Positions 18,138-26,685 of a stretch of 50,932 bases of DNA are shown piece by piece. The translations under genes were made by a program, and so were the position numbers. The stretch is from Candidatus Mediterraneibacter norfolkensis. Its GTDB lineage: Bacteria > Bacillota > Clostridia > Lachnospirales > Lachnospiraceae. The notes below the pieces were generated by a model, which saw nothing but the letters and a program-made list of their open reading frames with translations, was not told the DNA's origin and did no database searches. Each line of letters begins with the position of its first letter. Position 1 is the first letter of the stretch. The stretch spans positions 1 through 50,932 of the forward strand of contig DWUT01000100.1 of the NCBI GenBank assembly GCA_019120615.1, written 5' to 3'.

Positions 18138-18692
18138 ATGCATTTTTCTTTTCCATATGAGATCATATACAGCCGCCGTAAGACTGTCGCGATTCAGATC
18201 ACTCGTGACGGAAAAGTCAAAGTCCGGGCGCCATACGGCTGCTCCCGTTCTTTTATCGATTCTTTCATACGGAGCAAAGAGGACTGGATCACCAGGAATC
18301 TCGAAAAAGCCCGCTCCCGTTCTTCGGCTGAGCATCCTCCTCTGTCCGAGGAGAGACGGAAACATTATGTGGAGACTGCACGGGCCATATTCACTCAGAA
18401 GACAGCATACTACGCCCGCATCATGGGCGTGACCTACGGCCGGATCTCCATCCGCGAGCAGAAGACCCGCTGGGGAAGCTGCAGCAGCGCCGGAAACCTG
18501 AACTTCAACTGGAGGCTGATCTTCGCCCCGGAGGAAGTCCTGGACTATGTGGTCGTCCATGAACTGGCCCACAGAAAAGAGATGAACCATTCAAAGGCAT
18601 TCTATGCCATCGTCGAGTCCGTCCTTCCGGATTACAGAGCGTCCCGGAAATGGCTCAGGGATCACGGCGATTCTCTCTGGGAAGCGGCGTGA
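18138..18692 (+). CDS. YgjP-like zinc metallopeptidase domain protein (M48-related)
   Basis: About 184 aa. The zinc-binding motif VVVHELAHRKEMNHSKAFY is intact with the third ligand downstream, and the family segment REQKTRWGSCSSAGNLNFNWRL precedes it. The N-terminus IIYSRRKTVAIQITRDGKVKVRAP is also characteristic of the YgjP/DUF45 family. Cellular substrates are not established. The start at 18138 (MHFSFPYE) has GAGGTGAT upstream; the longer track ORF includes an out-of-context hydrophobic leader antisense to the YjdF-like gene and is rejected. Confidence 0.9.
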   Translation: MHFSFPYEIIYSRRKTVAIQITRDGKVKVRAPYGCSRSFIDSFIRSKEDWITRNLEKARSRSSAEHPPLSEERRKHYVETARAIFTQKTAYYARIMGVTYGRISIREQKTRWGSCSSAGNLNFNWRLIFAPEEVLDYVVVHELAHRKEMNHSKAFYAIVESVLPDYRASRKWLRDHGDSLWEAA

Positions 18693-18736
18693 GGATTCTC
18701 AGTCCTTCAATCCCTATGCTGTTTCTTCCATGTAAT

Positions 18737-18764
18737 AAGTCGTCAAAAGAGCTTTTGACGACTT
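18737..18764. terminator. Hairpin between convergent YgjP-like gene and maf
   Basis: A perfect 13-bp inverted repeat AAGTCGTCAAAAG / CTTTTGACGACTT with a 2-nt centre. It lies between two convergent genes, 45 nt after one stop and 5 nt from the other. There is no T-tract, so it may be a factor-assisted or RNA-stabilising hairpin rather than a classic terminator. Confidence 0.5.
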
Positions 18765-18768
18765 CATC

Positions 18769-19392
18769 TTATAGTGCTCCCATCTCCTTCAGGGTCCTGT
18801 ACACCCGGGACACCGGAAGTCCCACTACATTATAATAGTCCCCTTCGATCCGATCGATATACGCGGCAAATCGCCCCTGTATCCCATAGGCGCCCGCCTT
18901 GTCCATCGGATCCCCCGTAGCGATATACGCCCGGATCTCCTGTTCTGTCATGGGATTTACATATACCCGGGTCCCTGCGGCATAATTTTCTTTCTTTATC
19001 AGTTCCGGTCCGCCGGAAGGCATCCCCTCTCTGCGATCCGCATATTCCAGGACCGCCACTCCGGTATAGACTTCATGGCTCCTGCCCTGAAGAGCCGACA
19101 GCATGCGCGCGGCCTCCTCTTCATCTGACGGTTTTCCGAGGATCTTCCCGTCCAGGACGACCACAGTATCCGCGCCGAGCACCACAGCCCCTGCTCTTTC
19201 TGCTTCGCTGAGTTCGGAAGCCACATTTTCCGCCTTCATCAGCGCGAGTTCGCAGACGATCTCCTCTGGTTTCTCGCTGTGATAGATTTCCTCCTTCTCA
19301 CTCACACGGATCTCAAACTCAGCACCGATCTGTGCAAGGAGTTCCCTGCGCCTGGGGGAAGCCGACCCCAGGATGATTTTTTTATTTCCCAT
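18769..19392 (-). CDS. maf: Maf-family nucleoside triphosphate pyrophosphatase
   Basis: 207 aa. The N-terminal IILGSASPRRRELL, the central GADTVVVLDGKILGKPSDEEEA and the C-terminal GDPMDKAGAYGIQGRFAAYIDRIEGDYYNVVGLP are the diagnostic Maf blocks, containing the catalytic and substrate-binding residues. Family members hydrolyse dTTP/UTP or modified nucleotides and influence septum formation. It lies downstream of the M20D amidohydrolase gene, with a short repeated sequence between them. Confidence 0.95.
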   Translation of the reverse strand: MGNKKIILGSASPRRRELLAQIGAEFEIRVSEKEEIYHSEKPEEIVCELALMKAENVASELSEAERAGAVVLGADTVVVLDGKILGKPSDEEEAARMLSALQGRSHEVYTGVAVLEYADRREGMPSGGPELIKKENYAAGTRVYVNPMTEQEIRAYIATGDPMDKAGAYGIQGRFAAYIDRIEGDYYNVVGLPVSRVYRTLKEMGAL

Positions 19393-19450
19393 TCTGTAAT
19401 ATCCTTTCCTTATTCAACAGTTCTTCCAACGGAAGCCGTCCGTCAGTTAT

Positions 19451-19492
19451 GCATAGGGGCCTGACCCTTTTGCATAAGGGCCTGTCCCTTTT
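19451..19492. repeat. 21-nt tandem repeat, two units
   Basis: GCATAGGGGCCTGACCCTTTT is followed directly by GCATAAGGGCCTGTCCCTTTT, 19 of 21 positions identical. It starts 2 nt after the M20D amidohydrolase stop on the minus strand, where each unit reads as a short GGG..CAGGCCC hairpin. It could slow or end transcription before maf. Confidence 0.65.
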
Positions 19493-19494
19493 GA

Positions 19495-20757
19495 TCACAT
19501 CTCCTCCCAGGCTCTCTTCAGGATCTCCGGTTCTGTCACCAGCCGGTACGCTCCCGCCGCCATGCATTCTGCCGCATAGATCATGCCCTTTTCGCCGATG
19601 CTCATCCCCGCCTGAGCCGTTGCGGCCCAGTGGTGGAGAGGCGTCTCCCTGCACATCGCCGCCGCGCTCAGCATAATGGTCGGCACGGTATGGCTGACGT
19701 CGGACACATCCGTCCCGATGGCAAGCGGTACAGGCTCATCTTCCAGAGGCTCCAGTCCGGTGAAATATACCCCGTTGTTTTCAAACCCTGCCTCCTCCGA
19801 GATCCTGGCGGCAAACGAAATTTCCTCCTCCGTGTAGGACGGAACCGGGATTTTCTCCATCTCCTCATAAAATGTTTCCGCAAGAGCTCTGTTTACTTTC
19901 ATTTCCTTATTACATGTGACCCTTTCGATCTCTACCCGTGTCCCGGTCATGGTGGCAGCGCCTCTCGCGCAGTCATCCACCCGCTCAGAGGCATCTTTTG
20001 TCCTCTCCCATTTGTTCGACCGGATAAAATAATTTGTGGACGCGTACGCCGGAACGATATTCGCGGGTCCGTCCGTATTCGTATAAGTATAATGCATCCT
20101 CACGTCGTCGGCAACATGTTCTCTCAGATAATTTACCCCCACATTCATCAGCTCCGCCGCGTCCAGAGCGCTGCGCCCTCTCTCCGGGTGTTTTGACGCA
20201 TGGGCCGCGGTCCCGTAAAATTTATAGTTTTTGATATCCTGCGCCTGCCAGATATCGTAGCTGACCCGGTTCCGGTCAAAGGGATGCCATGTGACTGCTG
20301 CGGAAAGATCGTCAAATACGCCCTCCGCGTTCATCTTTATCTTCCCGACCACCGTCTCCTCCGCAGGGCATCCGTAGACCCGGATCGTGCCCGGCAGCCT
20401 TTCCGCCTGCATCCGCTCCTTCAGCGCGCACGCCGCGCCGGCGCATGCTGTACCCAGGAGATTGTGACCGCATCCGTGTCCCGGTCCCCCGGTAGGTTTA
20501 TACTCGCTGCAGGCCTCCTGTTCCAGTCCCGGAAGGGCGTCATACTCGGCAAGAAAGCCTATGACCGGCTCCCCCTCTCCCCACTGGGCCAGAAAAGCTG
20601 TGTCAAATCCCGCAATCCCCCAGGTGACGGAAAAACCTTCCCGATCCAGAAAACGCGCCAGAGCACGGGACGACTTTTTTTCCTGTCCGGATATCTCCGG
20701 ATAAGAAAAAATATATTCCGATGTTTCTTTCATCTTCTCTATGATACGTTCTCTCAT
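19495..20757 (-). CDS. M20D-family amidohydrolase
   Basis: About 420 aa, resembling AbgB/amidohydrolase members that cleave N-acyl or aminobenzoyl amino acids with two metal ions. Visible residues are GPGHGCGHNLLGTACAG (metal-binding His/Cys region), CPAEETVVGK, AAHASKHPERGRSALDA and the C-terminal HHWAATAQAG. There is no signal peptide, so it is cytoplasmic. The track start is a GTG; I prefer the ATG at 20757 (MRERIIEKM) although AAGGAGA is 13 nt upstream, so the GTG at 20769 remains possible. It has its own promoter and is transcribed away from the pdu operon. The exact substrate cannot be told. Confidence 0.88.
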   Translation of the reverse strand: MRERIIEKMKETSEYIFSYPEISGQEKKSSRALARFLDREGFSVTWGIAGFDTAFLAQWGEGEPVIGFLAEYDALPGLEQEACSEYKPTGGPGHGCGHNLLGTACAGAACALKERMQAERLPGTIRVYGCPAEETVVGKIKMNAEGVFDDLSAAVTWHPFDRNRVSYDIWQAQDIKNYKFYGTAAHASKHPERGRSALDAAELMNVGVNYLREHVADDVRMHYTYTNTDGPANIVPAYASTNYFIRSNKWERTKDASERVDDCARGAATMTGTRVEIERVTCNKEMKVNRALAETFYEEMEKIPVPSYTEEEISFAARISEEAGFENNGVYFTGLEPLEDEPVPLAIGTDVSDVSHTVPTIMLSAAAMCRETPLHHWAATAQAGMSIGEKGMIYAAECMAAGAYRLVTEPEILKRAWEEM

Positions 20758-20810
20758 TATATATTCCACTCTCCTTCTGCCTCATACCACATGTTGTGAA
20801 TCCTCCAATC

Positions 20811-20839
20811 AGTATACACCAGTATCTGTTTTGTGTCAT
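20811..20839 (-). promoter_or_regulatory. Promoter of the M20D amidohydrolase gene
   Basis: On the minus strand ATGACA (20834-20839, five of six matches to TTGACA) is followed after 17 nt by TATACT (20811-20816). Transcription would begin about 45 nt before the start codon. Confidence 0.6.
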
Positions 20840-20878
20840 TTCAATTCTTAAGATTTTCATATGTTTTCCTCATCAGAG

Positions 20879-20919
20879 TGTGGTTTTTTGTGGTTTTCGC
20901 TTTAATTAGTTGTGGTTTT
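20879..20919 (+). promoter_or_regulatory. Three TGTGGTTTT direct repeats upstream of pduC
   Basis: TGTGGTTTT occurs at 20879-20887, 20889-20897 and 20911-20919. The starts are 10 and 22 bp apart, close to one and two helical turns, so the three sites lie on one DNA face. They end 24 bp upstream of the pdu -35 box, a usual place for an activator. No regulator gene is adjacent; the binding protein is unknown. Confidence 0.5.
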
Positions 20920-20943
20920 TTGGCTAATTCTTTTATTATTATA

Positions 20944-20972
20944 TTGCCATTCCCCTGTGATTATAGTATACT
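20944..20972 (+). promoter_or_regulatory. Promoter of the pdu operon
   Basis: TTGCCA (20944-20949) is followed after exactly 17 nt by TATACT (20967-20972). The transcript would have a leader of about 95 nt before the pduC ATG at 21074. Confidence 0.7.
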
Positions 20973-20985
20973 TAGGATTAAGGAT

Positions 20986-21029
20986 GCCCGATTGCGCACA
21001 TTGCGGCAATTCAGCCATGTCATTCGGGC
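20986..21029 (+). other. Leader hairpin before pduC
   Basis: GCCCGA (20986-20991) can pair with TCGGGC (21024-21029), and ATTGC with GCAAT forms an inner stem. It lies near the 5' end of the predicted transcript. I looked for a cobalamin riboswitch here and do not see a B12 box. Confidence 0.3.
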
Positions 21030-21073
21030 GAAATGGAAAATCTGAAGAATGTTTCCATAAGGAGAAAACCATT

Positions 21074-22738
21074 ATGAAAAGATCAAAACGTATCGAAGCA
21101 CTGGACAGGCGTCCGGTCAATCTGGACGGTTACATTGACGAATGGCCGGAGATGGGATTTGTTGCGATGAGCAGTCCCTACGACCCGAAACCGTCTGTCA
21201 GAGTAGAAGGCGGGAAGATCGTCGAGCTCGACGGGAAGCAGCGTGACGACTTTGATTTTCTTGATCAGTTTATCGCTGATTATGCGATCAATGTGGAACG
21301 CGCCGAAACTTCCATGGCGGTTTCTTCCCTGGACATCGCGAGGATGATCGTGGATATCAATGTATCGCGAAAAGAGATCCTGGAACTGATATCAGGAATC
21401 ACCCCGGCAAAGATGACGGAGGTGATGAATCAGTTAAATGTCGTCGAGCTGATGATGGGTATGCAGAAGATCCGCGCAAGACGGACTCCCGGCAACCAGG
21501 CTCATATTACCAATCTGAAAGACGACCCGGTACAGATAGCGGCAGACGCTGCGGAGGGCGCGCTGAGAGGATTTGCGGAGGAGGAGACCACCATGGGCGT
21601 GGCGCGTTACGCACCCCTGAGCGCCATGGCGCTCCTCATCGGCTCCCAGGTTGGGCGGCCGGGCGTGCTCACTCAGTGCTCCGCGGAGGAAGCGACAGAA
21701 CTTGAACTGGGTATCCGCGGACTGACAACATACGCAGAGACCCTCTCTGTGTACGGCACGGAAAAAGTGTTTATCGACGGGGATGATACCCCCTATTCCA
21801 AAGCGTTCCTGAACTCCGCATATGCTTCCCGCGGTCTGAAAGTCCGCTTCACCTCCGGATCCGGTTCTGAGGTGCTTATGGGAAGCAGCGAAAAGAAGTC
21901 CATGCTCTACCTGGAGTGCCGCTGTCTCTTTGTCACCAAGGGTGCCGGCAGCCAGGGGATCCAGAACGGTTCTGTAAGCTGTATCGGAGTGACAGGGTCC
22001 GTCCCGGCAGGTATCCGGGAAGTCCTGGCAGAAAACCTTGTGGCAGCGCTCCTCGGACTGGAGTGCGCTTCCTCCAACGACCAGAGTTTCTCCAACTCGG
22101 ATATGAGGCGTACCGCCAGGACCATGCTGGAATTCCTTCCGGGAACAGATTTCATCTTTTCCGGATACGCGGCAGAGCCGAACTACGACAATATGTTTGC
22201 AGGCTCCAACTTCGACGCGGAGGATTTCGACGATTACAATGTCCTGCAGAGGGACATGCAGGTAGACGGCGGATTGAAGCCCGTCACTGAAGAAGAGGTG
22301 ATCCGGGTCCGCAATAAAGCTGCCCGGGCTGTACAGGCAGTCTTCCGCAATCTGGGGCTCTCTCCTGTCACGGACGAGCAGGTAGAAGCGGTCACTTACG
22401 CTCACGGAAGCAAGGACACGCTCCCCCGTGACGTCACGGCGGATCTGGCCGCTGCAGAGGATGTTCTGAAGCGCGGCATAACAGGCATTGACGTCGTAAA
22501 GGCACTGGCTGAGACCGGTTTTGAGGACGTTGCATCCAGCGTGCTGAACATGCTGAAGCAGCGCGTTGCCGGCGATTACATGCAGACCGCGGCGATCCTG
22601 GACAGAAACTTCCACGTCATGTCAGGCGTGAACACACCGAACGATTACATGGGCCCCGGAACGGGCTACCGGGTTGACGGCGAGCGCTGGGAAGAGATCA
22701 AAGACATCCCGCACCGCATCAATCCGTATGATATATAA
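21074..22738 (+). CDS. pduC: B12-dependent propanediol/glycerol dehydratase large subunit
   Basis: 554 aa, the standard size. It forms the TIM barrel that binds substrate and adenosylcobalamin and catalyses the radical dehydration of 1,2-propanediol to propanal or of glycerol to 3-hydroxypropanal. The start MKRSKRIEALDRRPVNLDGYIDEWPEMGF, the block YAETLSVYGTEKVFIDGDDTPYSKAFLNSAYASRG and the end NTPNDYMGPGTGYRV are typical. AAGGAG lies just before the ATG at 21074; the track start at 20912 is an artefact. It is the first gene of pduCDEGHO. Sequence inspection cannot separate glycerol from diol preference. Confidence 0.95.
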   Translation: MKRSKRIEALDRRPVNLDGYIDEWPEMGFVAMSSPYDPKPSVRVEGGKIVELDGKQRDDFDFLDQFIADYAINVERAETSMAVSSLDIARMIVDINVSRKEILELISGITPAKMTEVMNQLNVVELMMGMQKIRARRTPGNQAHITNLKDDPVQIAADAAEGALRGFAEEETTMGVARYAPLSAMALLIGSQVGRPGVLTQCSAEEATELELGIRGLTTYAETLSVYGTEKVFIDGDDTPYSKAFLNSAYASRGLKVRFTSGSGSEVLMGSSEKKSMLYLECRCLFVTKGAGSQGIQNGSVSCIGVTGSVPAGIREVLAENLVAALLGLECASSNDQSFSNSDMRRTARTMLEFLPGTDFIFSGYAAEPNYDNMFAGSNFDAEDFDDYNVLQRDMQVDGGLKPVTEEEVIRVRNKAARAVQAVFRNLGLSPVTDEQVEAVTYAHGSKDTLPRDVTADLAAAEDVLKRGITGIDVVKALAETGFEDVASSVLNMLKQRVAGDYMQTAAILDRNFHVMSGVNTPNDYMGPGTGYRVDGERWEEIKDIPHRINPYDI

Positions 22739-22753
22739 AAGGGGGAATCAGAC

Positions 22754-23428
22754 ATGCAGATCAGTGAAGATTTAATCCGGCAGATCACCAACGCGGTCCT
22801 GGATCAGATGTCCCACGGGGACTCCGGGGAGAGCGCCGGATCAGCCGCTTCCTTCCCGTCCCTTGCGGGAAGAGACCGCATCAACGAGGAGCATACTTCC
22901 TACGCCGATTACCCCAGAGCAAAAAAAGGGACTGACCCCAAAGAGGTCGTGATCGGAGTCGGAGCGGCATTCCAGAGGGAGATCAAGAAGACCATCTGCG
23001 GGATTCCGCTGGATGATGTACTCCGCAATGTGAAGGCGGGTATCGAGGAGGAGGGGATGGTCCCCAGAGTCGTAAAGATCCTCGACACCTCTGACGTATG
23101 TTTCATGGCGCTGGAGGCCGCAAAGCTTTCCGGTTCCGGCATCGGCATCGGCATTCAGTCCAAGGGAACGACCGTGATCCATCAGAGGGATCTCTATCCG
23201 CTCTCAAATCTTGAGCTGTTCCCCCAGGCGCCGCTCATGACTCTTGAGACATACCGACATATCGGTCAGAACGCGGCGAAATACGTAAAAGGGGAGCAGG
23301 TTGTCCCGATCCCCTGTGAGAATGACCCGATGTCCCGTCCGAGATATCAGGTAAAAGCAGCGATCATGCACATTGCAGAAACCGAACAGCTCGACCCCGA
23401 AGTCGGCGCTGTGGAATGGGAGGGATAA
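22754..23428 (+). CDS. pduD: Propanediol/glycerol dehydratase medium subunit
   Basis: 224 aa. The conserved core (about 65-210) includes [53 protein letters not shown] and [12 protein letters not shown]. Residues 1-20 ([17 protein letters not shown]) form an amphipathic helix, followed by a Ser/Gly-rich linker; in Salmonella PduD such an extension targets the enzyme into microcompartments, whereas glycerol dehydratase medium subunits lack it. No shell gene is present in the window. The gene begins 15 nt after pduC and ends 2 nt before pduE. Confidence 0.95.
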   Translation: MQISEDLIRQITNAVLDQMSHGDSGESAGSAASFPSLAGRDRINEEHTSYADYPRAKKGTDPKEVVIGVGAAFQREIKKTICGIPLDDVLRNVKAGIEEEGMVPRVVKILDTSDVCFMALEAAKLSGSGIGIGIQSKGTTVIHQRDLYPLSNLELFPQAPLMTLETYRHIGQNAAKYVKGEQVVPIPCENDPMSRPRYQVKAAIMHIAETEQLDPEVGAVEWEG

Positions 23429-23430
23429 GA

Positions 23431-23823
23431 ATGCAGTACCCTTTAGCTGAACACGAAAAAGACAATATCACATCAAAGACCGGCAAAAAATTTACCGACA
23501 TTACCCTCGATGAGGTGATGAAGGATCACATCGCGCCGGATGATATCAAGATATCCAAGGAAATCCTGAAAGCCCAGGGGCAGGTCGCACTTGAGGCGGG
23601 CAATGATCCGATGGAGAAAAATTTCGAGCGGGCAGCGGAACTTGTTGACGTTCCGGACGACGTTATACTGAAAATGTATGACAAACTGCGCCCCAACCGC
23701 TCGACAAAACTGGAACTCGTCATGATGGCTCAGGAGCTTCTTGAAAAATACAATGCGCGCAACTGTGCACGCCTTGTCATGGAAGCCGCTGAAGTGTATG
23801 AAAAGAGAGGGATCTTACTTTGA
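23431..23823 (+). CDS. pduE: Propanediol/glycerol dehydratase small subunit
   Basis: About 130 aa. Blocks such as GKKFTDITLDEVMKDHI, APDDIKISKEILKAQGQVAL, AGNDPMEKNFERAAELVDVPDDVILKMYDKLRPNRST and ARLVMEAAEVYEKRGIL match the gamma subunit. No N-terminal targeting extension is present, unlike the neighbouring medium subunit. I use the ATG at 23431 because GGAGG lies 7 nt upstream; the track ATG at 23416 is inside pduD. Its stop overlaps the pduG start by 4 bp. Confidence 0.94.
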   Translation: MQYPLAEHEKDNITSKTGKKFTDITLDEVMKDHIAPDDIKISKEILKAQGQVALEAGNDPMEKNFERAAELVDVPDDVILKMYDKLRPNRSTKLELVMMAQELLEKYNARNCARLVMEAAEVYEKRGILL

Positions 23824-25646
23824 GTTATATCGCAGGAGTTGACATCGGCAATTCTACAACCGAAGCCTGTGTCGGAGAGGTAACCCCTGACGGGAATCTC
23901 ACCTTTCTGACCAGCGCATCCTGCCCTACCACCGGCACCAAGGGAACTCTGGAGAACGTTCATTCCGTAAAGAACGCATTGAAACTGGCCATGGCACGGA
24001 TCGGAAGGGAAACATCGGATATTGATCTGATCCGTCTCAACGAGGCTGCCCCCGTGATCGGAGACACCGCCATGGAGACACTGACGGAAACGGTCATCAC
24101 AGATTCGTCCATGATCGGCCACAACCCTTCCACTCCTGCAGGAGCGGGACAGGCTGTGGGAGAGATCCTGCTGATCGAGAAGATCTCCCGGGCGGTTCCC
24201 GGAACCGATTATATCCTGGCCGCGTCCGCGGATCATTCCTATGAGGAGGTTGCCGCGGTGGTAAACCAGTACACGGAAGGGGAAGGTGCTCTCCATATCG
24301 TCGGGATCATCCTTCAGGCGGACGAGGCAGTCCTGGTGGAAAACCGGATCCATACAAAGGTTCCCATCATCGATGAGGTCCGCAGGATCGACCGTCTCCC
24401 CGACGGGGTTCCTGCCGCCATCGAAGTCGCTCTTCCCGGGCAGACGATCCGTATGCTTTCCAACCCTTACGGGATTGCCACGCTGTTGGGGCTTACCGCA
24501 GATGAGACCCGCACCGTAACCCCTATCGCGAAAAGCCTGATCGGCAAACGGAGCGCTGTTGTCCTGAAAACGCCGGGCGGAAACGTTCATGAAAATGTCC
24601 TTCCCGCCGGGGAGATCTATTTCCACGGTGATCAGGAAATCACCATCAGCCTGGACGAAGGCGCGGAGAAGATCATGGACGCAGAGTCAGAGGCGGGCGA
24701 TATCCGCGACATCAGCGGACAGCCCGACACCAACGTGGGAAATATGCTCGTCCGTATCCGAAAGGGAATGGGCGAACTGGACCGGACAGATCAGGCGGAT
24801 ATCCGCATCACGGACATCCTTGCGGTTGACACTCTTGCACCCGTCCTGATCTCGGGCGCGCTTGCGGGGGAGACCTGTCTGGAAAAAGCGGTAGGCATCG
24901 CCGCGATGGTAAAGACCCAGAAACTTCCCATGCAGGAGATCGCTCAGCGTCTGGAATCGGATCTGGGTACAGAAGTAAAAGTGGCCGGAGTGGAGGCTGT
25001 CATGGCAAGCCTCGGCGCCCTCACCACACCGGGGACAAAACTTCCCCTTGCCATCCTTGACATGGGAGGCGGATCCACAGACGCCGCTGTCGTTTCTGAT
25101 GAGGGACAGGTGACGCTGACCCACCAGGCAGGCGCCGGCGAGCTTGTATCCATGCTGATCGAGACAGAGCTGGGGCTGGGTGACAGGCACATTGCCGAAC
25201 AGATCAAAAAATATCCGCTTGCCAAAGTGGAAAGTCTGTTCCACATGCGCATGGAGAACGGGCAGATGACTTTCGTGGACGAATCCATTGATCCCCGTTT
25301 CTTCGGACGGGTTGTTCTTCTGACAGAAAAGGGGCTGATCCGCATCGAGCAGGAGATCCCCATGGAGAAGATCGTCCAGGTGCGCAGAGAAGCAAAGCGC
25401 AAAGTCTTCGTGACCAATGCATTCCGGGCGCTTGAAAAGGTCGCGCCGGATCATAATCTGAGAAACATTTCTACCGTAGTCCTCGTAGGAGGTTCCGCGG
25501 AAGATTTTGAAGTACCCGAGATGCTGATGGAAGAATTTGCCGACTACCGCATCGTCTGCGGACGCGGCAACATCCGCGGGAGCGAAGGCCCGAGAAACGC
25601 CGTCGCCACCGGACTTGTACTCTCCTATCTCGGGGAGCGTTCATAA
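23820..25646 (+). CDS. pduG: Diol/glycerol dehydratase reactivase large subunit
   Basis: 608 aa. This actin/Hsp70-like ATPase swaps inactive cobalamin out of the dehydratase. The nucleotide-binding start YIAGVDIGNSTTEACVG and the later LAILDMGGGSTDAAVV are clear. The start codon is TTG (TTG AGT TAT ATC), overlapping the pduE stop as TTGA, with GAGAGG upstream; no alternative start fits. The gene is followed 26 nt later by pduH. Confidence 0.95.
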   Translation: MSYIAGVDIGNSTTEACVGEVTPDGNLTFLTSASCPTTGTKGTLENVHSVKNALKLAMARIGRETSDIDLIRLNEAAPVIGDTAMETLTETVITDSSMIGHNPSTPAGAGQAVGEILLIEKISRAVPGTDYILAASADHSYEEVAAVVNQYTEGEGALHIVGIILQADEAVLVENRIHTKVPIIDEVRRIDRLPDGVPAAIEVALPGQTIRMLSNPYGIATLLGLTADETRTVTPIAKSLIGKRSAVVLKTPGGNVHENVLPAGEIYFHGDQEITISLDEGAEKIMDAESEAGDIRDISGQPDTNVGNMLVRIRKGMGELDRTDQADIRITDILAVDTLAPVLISGALAGETCLEKAVGIAAMVKTQKLPMQEIAQRLESDLGTEVKVAGVEAVMASLGALTTPGTKLPLAILDMGGGSTDAAVVSDEGQVTLTHQAGAGELVSMLIETELGLGDRHIAEQIKKYPLAKVESLFHMRMENGQMTFVDESIDPRFFGRVVLLTEKGLIRIEQEIPMEKIVQVRREAKRKVFVTNAFRALEKVAPDHNLRNISTVVLVGGSAEDFEVPEMLMEEFADYRIVCGRGNIRGSEGPRNAVATGLVLSYLGERS

Positions 25647-25672
25647 AGCATATCAAAGGGGAAAGGAGCCGG

Positions 25673-26029
25673 ATGTCAATGGCTATGGTTGTAAAGAGAC
25701 CGTCCATATTTATCTACACACATGAAGCGGACCCGGCTGTCCTTAAAGAAGTCTGTGCCGGGATCGAAGAGGAAGGCGTCTTCTATGACACCACAGAGAT
25801 GCCGGACGAGTGTATGGAAAAACTAGCATATAAGGCAGCCCGTGATTCCATGCTGGGTTCCGGGATCGGGATCTTCGGAACCGCCATATGTCTGAAGATG
25901 CGCGGACTGGAAAAAGGGAAAAATATCGAAAGCTATCTGCATCCAGACAAAAGGCAGTGCCGCAATGTGGGCGCGAACAGTGCCCGTGCCATCAAGAAAC
26001 TGCCGTTTAAGGAGGAATACGGAATATGA
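25673..26029 (+). CDS. pduH: Diol/glycerol dehydratase reactivase small subunit
   Basis: 118 aa. It resembles PduH/DhaG: IFIYTHEADPAVLKEVCAGIEEEGVFYDT, AYKAARDSMLGSGIGIFGTAICLKMRGLEKG and NVGANSARAIKKLPF. The fold is related to the medium dehydratase subunit, and the protein works as the partner of PduG. GGAG lies a few nucleotides before the ATG, and its end overlaps pduO as ATGA. Confidence 0.93.
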   Translation: MSMAMVVKRPSIFIYTHEADPAVLKEVCAGIEEEGVFYDTTEMPDECMEKLAYKAARDSMLGSGIGIFGTAICLKMRGLEKGKNIESYLHPDKRQCRNVGANSARAIKKLPFKEEYGI

Positions 26030-26586
26030 ATATCTATACAAAACACGGCGACCGGGGAACGACCTCCCTGGCAAACGGGATGAGTGTTTCCAAGTCGGAT
26101 GACCGGATCGAGCTGCTGGGCACCATCGACGAGCTGAACAGCCATATCGGGCTGGCCAAGGTCCTTGCCGATGCTTCCCTGAAGGAACGCCTTTCTCATA
26201 TCCAGCGAAATCTGATGCAGATCATGGCGGGAGTGGCAGATCCACGCAATCTGGATTACCGTTTCAGCCAGGATGAGACCTCCGCTCTGGAGGATGAGAT
26301 CGATCAGATCGAGAACTCCTTCCCCCGCGCGAAAGAGTTCGTCCTGTACGGCGGGTGCGAACTTTCCGCAAGGCTGGATGTAGCGCGTGCAGTGGCGCGG
26401 CGCTCTGAGAGACGGTTCCGTAAGGTGGAGCAGAACTACGGCGCTGACGCCAGAGCAATGCAGTATGTAAACCGTCTTTCCGATTACCTTTACATGTGCG
26501 CCAGATATGCGGATTACCGCGTGCAGAATGAAAAAAACGACCAGATCCAGGATCAGGTCGTTCGGAATATCATGAAAGGGCTCTGA
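26026..26586 (+). CDS. pduO: PduO-type cob(I)alamin adenosyltransferase
   Basis: 186 aa. It makes adenosylcobalamin from ATP and cob(I)alamin, the cofactor needed by PduCDE. The N-terminal ATP-binding pattern IYTKHGDRGTTSL, DDRIELLGTIDELNSHIG, and the C-terminal ARAVARRSERRFRKVE and NRLSDYLYMCAR are the family signatures. It is short, without the extra C-terminal domain of Salmonella PduO. It is translationally coupled to pduH and is the last gene of the operon. Confidence 0.94.
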   Translation: MNIYTKHGDRGTTSLANGMSVSKSDDRIELLGTIDELNSHIGLAKVLADASLKERLSHIQRNLMQIMAGVADPRNLDYRFSQDETSALEDEIDQIENSFPRAKEFVLYGGCELSARLDVARAVARRSERRFRKVEQNYGADARAMQYVNRLSDYLYMCARYADYRVQNEKNDQIQDQVVRNIMKGL

Positions 26587-26614
26587 CAAAGCCTTAAGAG
26601 ATGAGACGTCAAAC

Positions 26615-26672
26615 ATATCCCCCGGGGGCTGAAGTACACTTTCTCCTTCCTCAGCTCCGGGGGATATTTTTA
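26615..26672. terminator. Terminator between pduO and a PHP phosphatase gene
   Basis: A long stem ATATCCCCCGG / CCGGGGGATAT, extended inward by GGCTGA / TCAGCT, is followed by TTTTTAT on the plus strand. It lies 28 nt after pduO and 14 nt from the stop of the convergent gene. Confidence 0.88.
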
Positions 26673-26685
26673 TGCCTTTTATTCC

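Noticed and set aside
20980-21073. Cobalamin riboswitch before pduC
   Set aside because: The leader is only about 95 nt and lacks a recognisable B12 box; only a simple hairpin is seen.
21434-22615. 393-aa minus-strand ORF
   Set aside because: Antisense to pduC, which has a full set of conserved motifs; a shadow of its codon bias.
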